DNA of 16,238 nt, taken from Gammaproteobacteria bacterium. GTDB lineage: Bacteria > Pseudomonadota > Gammaproteobacteria > Steroidobacterales > Rariloculaceae. The DNA is taken from assembly GCA_004357505.1 (NCBI GenBank), contig SMWC01000064.1:1-16238 (forward strand). Reading direction: 5' to 3'. The notes under the pieces are model-generated. The model made no database searches and was not told where the DNA came from. It saw only the letters and a list, made by a program, of their open reading frames with translations. The number at the start of each line of letters is the position of its first letter. The first letter of the stretch is position 1. This document shows positions 1 through 6,888 of this stretch, piece after piece. Made by a program: the position numbers and the translations under genes.

Positions 1-183
1 GGCCACCGCTACCTGATTGTCGATGACCTGCTGGCGACAGGTGGTACGGCTGCGGCAGCGGTAAAGCTGATTCAACAGGGGGAAGGAATCGTTGCGGCCT
101 GCGCAGTCATCATCGAGTTGGGATTCCTGGATGGAAGGAAGGCTCTGGACGGCTGTCCCGTCGTCAGTCTCATTACCTACTAG
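1..183 (+). CDS. apt: Adenine phosphoribosyltransferase, C-terminal part (5' end outside window)
   Basis: Reading frame 1 is open from the first base to a TAG at 181-183 and gives the last 60 residues. It contains YLIVDDLLATGGTAAAAVKL, the PRPP-binding loop of type I phosphoribosyltransferases, in the form found in adenine phosphoribosyltransferase (VDDLLATGGT). The sequence after it (VKLIQQGEGIVAACAVIIEL, then a short tail ending SLITY) also matches the end of Apt. The enzyme converts adenine and PRPP to AMP in the cytoplasm. The gene starts before the window, so the N-terminal half is not seen. It converges with ispA. Apt is a housekeeping salvage enzyme, but here it sits beside the gene set containing HpnG, which releases adenine; a functional link is only inference. 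Confidence 0.9.
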   Translation, partial: GHRYLIVDDLLATGGTAAAAVKLIQQGEGIVAACAVIIELGFLDGRKALDGCPVVSLITY

Positions 184-198
184 CCCGCCGCCTGCTCG

Positions 199-230
199 GT
201 GTAGGAGCGCCGGCCTCGTCACGATTTTTT
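199..230 (+). terminator. Possible apt terminator overlapping a REP-like element
   Basis: The 49-bp gap between the apt stop and the ispA stop contains TGTAGGAGCGCCGGCC followed by CTCGTCACGA and a run of six T at 225-230. A weak stem can form (GAG, GCC / GGC, CTC around 205-217). The T-run on the plus strand suits factor-independent termination of apt. The TGTAGGAGCG head is shared with elements near 12942 and 13564. The stem is imperfect, so this is a moderate call. Confidence 0.4.
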
Positions 231-232
231 GG

Positions 233-1141
233 TTAGTTTGAACGACTGACAATATAATCCGACACCCAACGCAGTCCGGCAGAATGGTGTCCCAACGACC
301 CCAGGTTTGCCATCGCGCGATCATAGAGTTCGCTCGCGCGTTTTTGAGCGCCTTGCGTACCGAGTAAGAAAGGATAGGTTGATTTTTCGTTCTGCCGATC
401 GGAGCCGGCGCTCTTGCCCAGTGTTGCGGTATCGTGCTCCACTTCCAGCAGGTCGTCTCTGATCTGAAAGACGAGTCCGATGTCACGCCCAAAGGCATCC
501 AGCCGCTCGAGTTTTTCTGCAGAGACTTTCGTCAGTTCACTCGGCATCATGATCGAGGCGCGAATCAACTCACCGGTCTTGCGCCGGTGGATGTCCTCAA
601 GGGTGTCTTCATCCACCGCCGCCCCTTCTGCCCCGATGTCCAGCGCCTGGCCGCCCGCCATTCCGGACCGCCCAATCGCCCTGGCCAGCCGCGCCACGAT
701 TCTGATTTGCGCCTCCGGATGCTTGCCGAGCTGCTGATCGGCAGACACAACGTCGAAGGCTAATGCTTGTAGGGCGTCACCCGCCAGGATGGCGGTAGCT
801 TCGTCGAACGCGCGATGCGTCGTGGGACGGCCACGGCGCAAGTCATCATCATCCATACTCGGCAGATCATCGTGGACTAGCGAGTATGCGTGAACGAATT
901 CGACCGCAACCGCGATAGGATCTAAAAGGGCCTCGTCTAACTCAAAAAGTTCTCCGGTCGCGTAGACGAGTAGCGGCCGAATCCGCTTGCCGGCACCTAG
1001 GACGGAATACTCCATGGCGTCCCGCAGGCGCTGCGGCGAGTCGTTGCCAGCCGCCAGACACTGCTTCAGCCTGGCGTCAACTCGCGCACGATAATGATCC
1101 AGCTGATCGGTGAACGGCTGTTCTGAGGCCCGTGTTATCAT
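233..1141 (-). CDS. ispA: Farnesyl diphosphate synthase (short-chain trans-prenyltransferase)
   Basis: 302 residues, the usual length of bacterial IspA. The enzyme condenses DMAPP and IPP to geranyl and then farnesyl diphosphate, the substrate of the divergently transcribed squalene synthase. Visible motifs are GAGKRIRP (49-56), the first aspartate-rich motif DDLPSMDDDDLRRGRPT (91-107), the product-length-setting HAYSLVH just before it (as in E. coli IspA), GGQALDI (163-169), RKTGELI (187-193), and the second motif FQIRDDLLEVEHDT (225-238). The second motif reads DDLLE, where most homologues have DDILD, a conservative Asp-to-Glu change. LGKSAGSD and KSTYPFLLG close the active-site lid. The start is an ATG at 1139-1141; no strong Shine-Dalgarno is seen. 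Only 47 bp separate it from sqs, so the two probably share a divergent promoter region. Assignment to FPP rather than GGPP synthase rests on family likeness and the neighbouring Sqs. Confidence 0.93.
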   Translation of the reverse strand: MITRASEQPFTDQLDHYRARVDARLKQCLAAGNDSPQRLRDAMEYSVLGAGKRIRPLLVYATGELFELDEALLDPIAVAVEFVHAYSLVHDDLPSMDDDDLRRGRPTTHRAFDEATAILAGDALQALAFDVVSADQQLGKHPEAQIRIVARLARAIGRSGMAGGQALDIGAEGAAVDEDTLEDIHRRKTGELIRASIMMPSELTKVSAEKLERLDAFGRDIGLVFQIRDDLLEVEHDTATLGKSAGSDRQNEKSTYPFLLGTQGAQKRASELYDRAMANLGSLGHHSAGLRWVSDYIVSRSN

Positions 1142-1188
1142 ATGAATTCATCGTAACACTGAAACGGCGTGCACGGCCTGCGTAACTC
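1142..1188. promoter_or_regulatory. Divergent ispA / sqs intergenic region with a palindrome
   Basis: This 47-bp gap lies between the divergent starts of ispA and sqs and must hold, or overlap, control sequences for both. It begins with ATGAATTCAT, a perfect 10-bp palindrome (1142-1151) directly against the ispA start codon. No convincing -10/-35 pair was found on either strand, so promoters may lie inside the coding ends. A role for the palindrome as an operator is speculative. Confidence 0.3.
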
Positions 1189-2301
1189 GTGAAGCCAACA
1201 AAGAGCCGACCGATCGTTGAGTCCCTGACAGATCTCCAGTACCAGGCACGGATTCTTCCCGGAGTATCTCGTACCTTCGCGCTGACGATTCCGATTCTGC
1301 CGAAGCGCTTGGCGGAAGTCGTCGCGAACGCCTATCTTCTCTGTCGCCTCGCCGACACCATTGAAGACGATGTCGATTTAGATAACGAACAGAAATCCGG
1401 ATTTCACCGACGCTTCGTTGCGATCGTGAGGGGTGAGGAGGCGCCAGAGCCGTTCGCTGAAGAATTATCGTCGTTACTGTCATCTAGAGCGCTTGCCGAC
1501 GAGCGGGACTTGGTCGCATGTACTGCTACTGTCATCAGAGTGACGGCGAGATTCTCAGCGGCCGAACGCGATGCGCTGACCCGTTGCATCAGCATCATGT
1601 GCGCCGAAATGCCGGAGTTTCAGCGTCGCAGGAGCCTGAGCGGGCTTAAAGACATGGATGAGATGGCCCGCTACTGCTACGCGGTGGCCGGCGTCGTTGG
1701 CGAGATGCTCACCGAGCTCTTTTGCGTCCACTGCCCGGAGCTTAAGTCGCGCCGCGGTGAAATGATGCGTCTGGCTGTATCGTTCGGCCAAGGCCTACAG
1801 ATGACTAATATCCTCAAAGATATCTGGGATGATAGGGAGGCGCTTACCTGTTGGCTGCCTCGGTCCGTCTTTGCGGCTGGCGAGTTTCGCCTGGAAAGAC
1901 TCGACGAGTTCCATGACACGGAAACCTTCCGTGTCGGGCTGAATGAGTTGGTCGGAATTGCCCATCAACATCTTCGCGACGCGCTCGCATACACTTCGTG
2001 TATCCCGGCCCGAGAGATCGGGATACGAAAGTTTTGCGTCTGGGCGATCGGTCTGGCTGTCCTCACCCTTCGCAAGATTCATGCGCAGCCGAATTTTACG
2101 TCCGGTCAGCAGGTCAAGATTTCGCGCCGCAGTGTCAAGGCTACTGTTCTCGCTACCAACCTAACACTCGGCAGCGATCGTGCGCTGCGTCTGCTGTTTG
2201 CGCTTGCTGCTACTGGCCTGCCACTGAAGAGCGCAGGCTCTGCTGCGGCAGGCCAGCTTAATGCGGCGTCACAGGAAGGGATGGATGCCGGGCACCCTTA
2301 G
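1189..2301 (+). CDS. sqs: Squalene synthase (farnesyl-diphosphate farnesyltransferase)
   Basis: 370 residues, in the squalene/phytoene synthase family. It joins two farnesyl diphosphates head-to-head to presqualene diphosphate and reduces this to squalene with NADPH. The evidence is SRTFALTIPILP (27-38), the first aspartate-rich motif ADTIEDD (55-61), RYCYAVAGVVGEMLTELF (161-178) and the second motif QMTNILKDIWDD (204-215), followed by CWLPRSVF. The extended length, the SRTF.L.I..LP opening and the hydrophobic C-terminal stretch (about 330-350) resemble one-enzyme squalene synthases of the eukaryote/Methylococcus type more than the shorter HpnC and HpnD (about 270-300 residues). No HpnC, HpnD or HpnE is seen in the window, which supports a single-enzyme route. 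The start is GTG at 1189; no clear ribosome binding site decides it. The 3' end overlaps hpnG. Phytoene synthase is the main alternative, but the hopanoid neighbours argue for squalene. Confidence 0.85.
   Translation: MKPTKSRPIVESLTDLQYQARILPGVSRTFALTIPILPKRLAEVVANAYLLCRLADTIEDDVDLDNEQKSGFHRRFVAIVRGEEAPEPFAEELSSLLSSRALADERDLVACTATVIRVTARFSAAERDALTRCISIMCAEMPEFQRRRSLSGLKDMDEMARYCYAVAGVVGEMLTELFCVHCPELKSRRGEMMRLAVSFGQGLQMTNILKDIWDDREALTCWLPRSVFAAGEFRLERLDEFHDTETFRVGLNELVGIAHQHLRDALAYTSCIPAREIGIRKFCVWAIGLAVLTLRKIHAQPNFTSGQQVKISRRSVKATVLATNLTLGSDRALRLLFALAATGLPLKSAGSAAAGQLNAASQEGMDAGHP
2273..2280 (+). promoter_or_regulatory. Ribosome binding site deciding the hpnG start
   Basis: AGGAAGGG lies inside the end of sqs, four bases before an ATG at 2285 (eight bases from the AGGA core). 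It supports 2285 over the upstream in-frame ATG at 2261, whose extra residues (MRRHRKGW) are short and basic and do not belong to the nucleosidase fold. Confidence 0.6.
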
Positions 2302-3034
2302 TCCCGTAGTGGACGCTGATTCATCAGTAGCCGTCATTGCCGCGCTCGCCGTCGAACGGGCGCCGCTCGATGCGCTGCTGATGAGTGATCCAAAGCCGCC
2401 GATTCGCGTGTATCAATGTGGCGTCGGCTGCGAGCGCGCCTACGACGCAGCGAGCGCGGCATTGTCTGCTGGGGCATCCGCCCTGGTGTCGTGGGGACTC
2501 GCGGGTGCCCTGGTGCCCGAGTTATCGGCTGGGACGATACTGCTCCCGCAGCAGGTACTGACGCTCGAGGGTGAGAGACTCGCGACGGACTCGCGCTGGC
2601 GGATGGAGGTCCGCCGAGCTCTACAGCCGTTGTTTGCTGTTCGGGACGGTAGTCTTGTCGAGGTGCGCGAGGTGTTGTCGACGCGCGTCGCTAAAGCACG
2701 AGAAGCCCAAGCGAGCGGTGCGATTGCGGTGGACATGGAATCGGCAGCCGTGGGCAGAGCCGCTGCCGGTGCCGGCAAGCCGTTCGTCGTGTTGCGCGTC
2801 GTCGTAGACGGGCTGACCGACACGCTGCCCCCCGGTATCGAACAATGGTTCGATGAGGCAGGCAACCGGCGCCTGATCGCAGCGCTCGAGACAGCGTTCA
2901 AACCGGCGTGCTGGCCCGGTCTATTCAAGCTATCCCGGCGCTACCGGCAGGCGCGCAGGGCACTGACCGTCGCGGCGCAAGTCCTCGTTCCCCAGGGATT
3001 TCTCTATCCTCAACCGCCCTCAGTCCGGGCGTGA
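2285..3034 (+). CDS. hpnG: Adenosylhopane nucleosidase (hopanoid-associated phosphorylase family)
   Basis: 249 residues from the ATG at 2285, chosen because of AGGAAGGG just upstream; the frame stays open to another ATG at 2261. The protein has the purine/uridine phosphorylase-type nucleosidase fold: VAVIAALAVERAPL (15-28), GVGCERA (47-53), WGLAGAL (70-76), then the key AVDMESAAVGRAA (148-160) with the ribose-binding Met-Glu pair, and RVVVDGLTD (171-179), whose last Asp would activate N7 of adenine. HpnG is known to remove adenine from adenosylhopane, leaving ribosylhopane for C35 hopanoid side-chain building. The gene overlaps the sqs end by 17 bp, implying translational coupling, and is 19 bp from hpnN. 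An MTA/SAH nucleosidase is the nearest other possibility; the position between sqs and hpnN favours HpnG. Confidence 0.87.
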   Translation: MPGTLSPVVDADSSVAVIAALAVERAPLDALLMSDPKPPIRVYQCGVGCERAYDAASAALSAGASALVSWGLAGALVPELSAGTILLPQQVLTLEGERLATDSRWRMEVRRALQPLFAVRDGSLVEVREVLSTRVAKAREAQASGAIAVDMESAAVGRAAAGAGKPFVVLRVVVDGLTDTLPPGIEQWFDEAGNRRLIAALETAFKPACWPGLFKLSRRYRQARRALTVAAQVLVPQGFLYPQPPSVRA

Positions 3035-3053
3035 CGCCCTTGTTGGACTACTA

Positions 3054-5654
3054 GTGAGCGCCGATTCGGGGATCGGCTGGGTCCGTCGTGGACTAACCAT
3101 CTGGGTTCGACTGGTCTTACGTTATCGAAAACTCACGATCGCGATCGTGCTGTTCATGGGAGCTGCCTGCGGGCTCTACGCCGGGCAGAATCTGGGGATC
3201 AACACCGACACGACCGACATGATCTCGCCCGATCTAGCCTGGCGGCAGGATTACATTGCCTATCGGCGACAATTCGAGGTCCGGGATCGCAACATCCTGA
3301 TCGTCGTCGATGCCGATATTCCAGAGTACGCGGATGAAATCGCTGCCGCTGTTGTCTATGGTTTGCAGCAGTCGCCGACGCTCTATCGCTCTGTCTTCCT
3401 GGCGGGCAGTGGTGAATTCTTCGAGCGCTACGGGCTCATGTATCTTTCGGTCGCTGAGCTTGAGGCCCTCGCCGACCGTCTCGCCGCCGCGCAGCCGCTC
3501 CTGGGGCAACTACGGCAGCGTTACGACGGCGTGCAGTTTATACGAATAATCGGCGAGCTTGCCGAGCGGGGCGACCAGAGTGTCCAAGCGGGGCGCCTTT
3601 ACAGCGAAGTCGCTGCTGCACTTGATGCTGCGGTGGACGTCCGACCCTACACGCTGTCTTGGCAGAGTCTGCTGCAGGGAGACTCGGTTGCGACCACGCG
3701 GCGCTTCGTGCTCCTGCAGCCGCTACTGGACTTCAGTCGGGCTCGTCCGGCAACCGAAGCCATGGAAGGCATTCGAACGCTGATCGATGAGTTGATGGCG
3801 ACTGCCCCCGAGGGCGTTCGCATTCGTGTGACCGGCACAATTGCGATGGAACATGAAGAACTCTCAAGCGTCATTCGGGGCGCCGGCTTCGCGGGTCTCG
3901 CGGCGCTGATGATGGTCGCATTGGTTCTCTATGTTGTGCTGAGATCAGTCGTCGTGCTCGCAATCTCCATCATGACACTCGTCGTCGGATTGGCGGGTAC
4001 GGCGGCTTTCGCCGCGGCGACCGTCGGGCATCTCAATCTCCTCTCGGTCGCGTTCGCTGTACTTTATATCGGCCTCGGCGTCGATTTCATATTGCATATC
4101 TGTCTTCGCCTGAAGGAGCTTAGAACTAGCGGGCGACCGCTCGATGCCGCGATTGTCGATACCGTGGCCGGAGTAGGGCCTTCTCTTGTCATTTGTACCG
4201 TCACGACGGCGGCCGGTTTCTACGCATTCATTCCGACGCCGTTCTCCGGCGTATCGGAGCTGGGGCTTATTTCCGGAACCGGCATGTTTATCAGTTTGTT
4301 GGTCAGCGTGACGCTGCTGCCGGCGCTGCTCGCGCAGTTTCTTCCTGATACCGGATTTGAGTTGGCCCGTCCCTGGCGGGGCGTTCGTTTCCTGGACCCG
4401 GTGGCGCGACGGCCGCGAGTGGTAGTCGGTCTGGCGTTGGTAGTGGCGCTCGGGGCGGCGATCTTATTGCCGCGTGCGAGTTTCGATCGAAATCCGGTCA
4501 ATCTGCGTGACCCGAACTCGGAGTCGGTGCTCACATTAAAGGACCTCACAGCGGATGGCGAAGCGTTACCGTTGCATATGGTCGCCCTGGCTCCCGACAG
4601 TACGGTCGCTAGTCAATGGATAGCGGCGCTGGAGGTTCTCTCGGCTGTTAGCGACGCCAGCAGTCTGGACACGATGGTGCCTGTCGATCAGCAGCGCAAG
4701 CTGTTGCTTCTTGAGGAAATCGACATTCTCATGGGGCCGGGATTTTCAGAACTCGAGCGTCAAGCCGTGGACCCGGACGAGTTGCGAAGTGCACTGGTAG
4801 ACTTAACGACGCGTCTGGCGGGGAGCCCTGCGCCGGCTGCCGCTGAGCTGGCCGTGTCCTTGCAGCGGTTTCTCATCGCGTTGTCGCTGCAGACCGGCGA
4901 CGAGCAGCGCCAGGCGTTGCTTGCGCTGGAATCCGGGTTGTTGACGACACTGCCGCGCCAATTGCAAAGGCTCGCCGCCGGGCTCACGGCAGGAGCATTT
5001 GGTCGCGAGGACCTACCCGAGGAACTGGTATCGCGTTGGATTGCCACTGATGGCACGGAACTCGTCGAAATTACACCCGCCCAGGATATCAGCGACAGCG
5101 TTGCCGCCGAGCAGTTTGTCGAAACGGTTCGCGCCACCGTCAGCACAGCGACCGGGCTACCGGTCGTATACCAGGAAGCGGGCCGGACCGTTGTCCGCGC
5201 CTTTCAGATGGCATTTGCCTACGCGCTACTGCTGGTCAGCATCATTCTCTGGGTCTTCTTGCGTCGAATCGCAGAGTCCGTGCTCGTCATTATCCCCGTC
5301 ATTCTTGCCGCCGGGATCACAGCAGCGTTGACCGTGCTGCTGGGTTGGCAGTTCAACTTCGCCAATATTATTGCTTTGCCCCTGCTGTTGGGCGTTGGCG
5401 TGGATAGCGGAATTCATATGGTGCACCGGATGCGAACCGAGCCACCTGCGGATGGCCGTTTGCTCAATACCAGCACGTCGCGCGCGGTGCTTGCAAGCGG
5501 GCTGACGACGATCGCAAGCTTCGGCAATCTCGCGTTCGTCTCCCATCTCGGAATGGCCAGTATGGGACAGCTCCTGACACTGGGAATGCTGGTCACATTG
5601 GTGGCGACGCTGGTTTTGTTGCCTGCCTTGCTTACGCTGCGGACACCCGCATGA
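3054..5654 (+). CDS. hpnN: Hopanoid-associated RND/MMPL transporter HpnN
   Basis: 866 residues with the duplicated layout of the RND/MMPL superfamily. There is one membrane segment at about 27-45, a periplasmic loop, five more at about 278-296, 299-321, 328-349, 372-393 and 404-429, a seventh at about 455-472, a second loop, then five at about 717-736, 743-763, 769-789, 810-829 and 836-861. The repeated GLGVDFILH (340-348) and GVGVDSGIH (780-788) sit in the fourth segment of each half and carry the Asp proposed for proton relay. HpnN is known from Rhodopseudomonas as an inner-membrane protein needed to move hopanoids to the outer membrane. The start is GTG at 3054, 19 bp after hpnG, with only a weak ribosome binding site. 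The stop overlaps the hpnA start as ATGA, so translation is probably coupled. Confidence 0.92.
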   Translation: MSADSGIGWVRRGLTIWVRLVLRYRKLTIAIVLFMGAACGLYAGQNLGINTDTTDMISPDLAWRQDYIAYRRQFEVRDRNILIVVDADIPEYADEIAAAVVYGLQQSPTLYRSVFLAGSGEFFERYGLMYLSVAELEALADRLAAAQPLLGQLRQRYDGVQFIRIIGELAERGDQSVQAGRLYSEVAAALDAAVDVRPYTLSWQSLLQGDSVATTRRFVLLQPLLDFSRARPATEAMEGIRTLIDELMATAPEGVRIRVTGTIAMEHEELSSVIRGAGFAGLAALMMVALVLYVVLRSVVVLAISIMTLVVGLAGTAAFAAATVGHLNLLSVAFAVLYIGLGVDFILHICLRLKELRTSGRPLDAAIVDTVAGVGPSLVICTVTTAAGFYAFIPTPFSGVSELGLISGTGMFISLLVSVTLLPALLAQFLPDTGFELARPWRGVRFLDPVARRPRVVVGLALVVALGAAILLPRASFDRNPVNLRDPNSESVLTLKDLTADGEALPLHMVALAPDSTVASQWIAALEVLSAVSDASSLDTMVPVDQQRKLLLLEEIDILMGPGFSELERQAVDPDELRSALVDLTTRLAGSPAPAAAELAVSLQRFLIALSLQTGDEQRQALLALESGLLTTLPRQLQRLAAGLTAGAFGREDLPEELVSRWIATDGTELVEITPAQDISDSVAAEQFVETVRATVSTATGLPVVYQEAGRTVVRAFQMAFAYALLLVSIILWVFLRRIAESVLVIIPVILAAGITAALTVLLGWQFNFANIIALPLLLGVGVDSGIHMVHRMRTEPPADGRLLNTSTSRAVLASGLTTIASFGNLAFVSHLGMASMGQLLTLGMLVTLVATLVLLPALLTLRTPA

Positions 5655-6637
5655 CCATTCTGGTGACAGGAGCGAATGGTTTCATCGGCGCGGCGGTCAT
5701 CCGAGCGTTGTTATCGACCGGGCAGCGAGTTCGTGCCCTAGTTCGCCCGGGGAGTAACCGAAGCAATCTGGACGGTGCTGAGATCGACACCATCGACGGT
5801 GATATCACGGACATAGAGACACTGGATGCGGCCATGATGGGTTGTCGATTCGTCTTTCACGTGGCCGCCGACTATCGGCTCTGGGTGCCGGATCCCGAGC
5901 CGATGTATGCCACGAATGTTCAGGGTTCGATGAATGTGATCGAAGCTGCAGCTCGCGCGAACGTAGAGAAGCTGGTCTATACGTCGAGTGTCGCCGTACT
6001 CGGAGCAAATGCCGACGGCACGCCGGCCAACGAGGAGACGCCCGTTGCTGTGGCAGACATGATCGGCCACTACAAGCGTTCAAAGTATCTAGCCGAGGAG
6101 GCTGTGGGCAAACGCGCACACGAACTCGGGCTGGCCGTTATTACCGTGAATCCTTCCACGCCAATCGGACCGGGAGATATCAAGCCGACGCCCACCGGAC
6201 GAATCATTCTCGATGCCGCCGCCGGCCGTATGCCGGCCTATGTCGATACGGGACTCAATGTCGTGCACGTAGACGATGTTGCTTGCGGACACTTGCTGGC
6301 ACTGAAATCGGGAACGCCGGGGCAGCGCTACATATTGGGTGGTACGGACTTGAGTCTGCGGGAGATCTTAACTCTGGTCGCCTCGCGGACGGGGCGGTCC
6401 GCGCCCGCAGTGCGTTTACCGCATTGGTTCGTCACACCCATTGCTTACGTGTCCGAGGGCTGGGCCAGATTGACCGGGTCCGAACCGCGCGTGAGCGTCG
6501 CCGGCGTACGAATGTCTGCCAAGCGCATGTATTTCTCCAGCGCGAAGGCGGTCAGGGAACTCGGCTATCGGTCTCGCCCGCCGGAAGAAGCCATCGCTGC
6601 CGCAATCGGCTGGTTTCGTGAGCACAACTACCTATAG
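5651..6637 (+). CDS. hpnA: Hopanoid-associated NAD(P)-dependent sugar epimerase/dehydratase-like protein
   Basis: 328 residues of the extended short-chain dehydrogenase (NAD-dependent epimerase) family. It has the Rossmann motif VTGANGFIG (5-13), DGDITD (49-54), a TSS at 111-113, the catalytic pair Y141-x3-K145 (HYKRSKYLAEE), and NPSTPIGPGDIKPTPTGR following it, the latter region typical of HpnA. The family is consistently found in hopanoid clusters, but its substrate is not firmly established; it is usually suggested to act on the sugar-derived side chain of extended hopanoids. The ATG overlaps the last bases of hpnN (ATGA, 5651-5654). It is the last gene of the sqs-hpnG-hpnN-hpnA run, followed by a 251-bp gap with stem-loops. 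Catalytic residues look complete. Confidence 0.9.
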   Translation: MTILVTGANGFIGAAVIRALLSTGQRVRALVRPGSNRSNLDGAEIDTIDGDITDIETLDAAMMGCRFVFHVAADYRLWVPDPEPMYATNVQGSMNVIEAAARANVEKLVYTSSVAVLGANADGTPANEETPVAVADMIGHYKRSKYLAEEAVGKRAHELGLAVITVNPSTPIGPGDIKPTPTGRIILDAAAGRMPAYVDTGLNVVHVDDVACGHLLALKSGTPGQRYILGGTDLSLREILTLVASRTGRSAPAVRLPHWFVTPIAYVSEGWARLTGSEPRVSVAGVRMSAKRMYFSSAKAVRELGYRSRPPEEAIAAAIGWFREHNYL

Positions 6638-6773
6638 GCAAGCCCGCATATTGCACCAGGCGATCGCCGCGCTCAGTATCAGTGCTTGACGATGGTGAAA
6701 ATCTATTGTTCTTGGAATTTCGGGTGTCGACCCACATTGTACGCACTTGCGACCTACTCCGGCCCTGGCTCGT

Positions 6774-6798
6774 CCAGCCCCCGTTGGGCTGGTTCTTC
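6774..6798 (+). terminator. Stem-loop after hpnA, first of two
   Basis: CCAGCCC (6774-6780), loop CCGTT, then GGGCTGG (6786-6792) form a perfect 7-bp GC-rich stem followed by TTCTTC. This fits a factor-independent terminator for the hpn run, although it lies about 135 bp after the hpnA stop and the T-tract is interrupted. Confidence 0.5.
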
Positions 6799-6806
6799 AC
6801 TCAAGT

Positions 6807-6828
6807 CGTGGTTACGGCCACGCTTTTC
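6807..6828 (+). terminator. Stem-loop before the mevalonate genes, second of two
   Basis: CGTGG (6807-6811), a loop of six bases, then CCACG (6818-6822) form a 5-bp stem followed by CTTTTC. It lies only 14 bp after the first stem-loop. It is weaker than the first, but the pair together suggests a transcription break. The rest of the 6638-6888 gap shows no gene; a TTGACG at 6686-6691 lacks a good -10 at the right distance. Confidence 0.35.
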
Positions 6829-6888
6829 GCTCCAGACCTACGCTCGACGACCCCTGTTCTGCGCCATCATCCGGAGTTCTGATGCAAT

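Noticed and set aside
5842..6621. 259-residue plus-strand frame inside hpnA
   Set aside because: Very Arg- and Cys-rich composition with no recognisable motif, and hpnA in the other frame has complete Rossmann and YxxxK motifs.
6686..6714. TTGACG as a promoter for the mevalonate genes
   Set aside because: No acceptable -10 hexamer lies 16-18 bp downstream, and the two stem-loops lie between it and mvaD.
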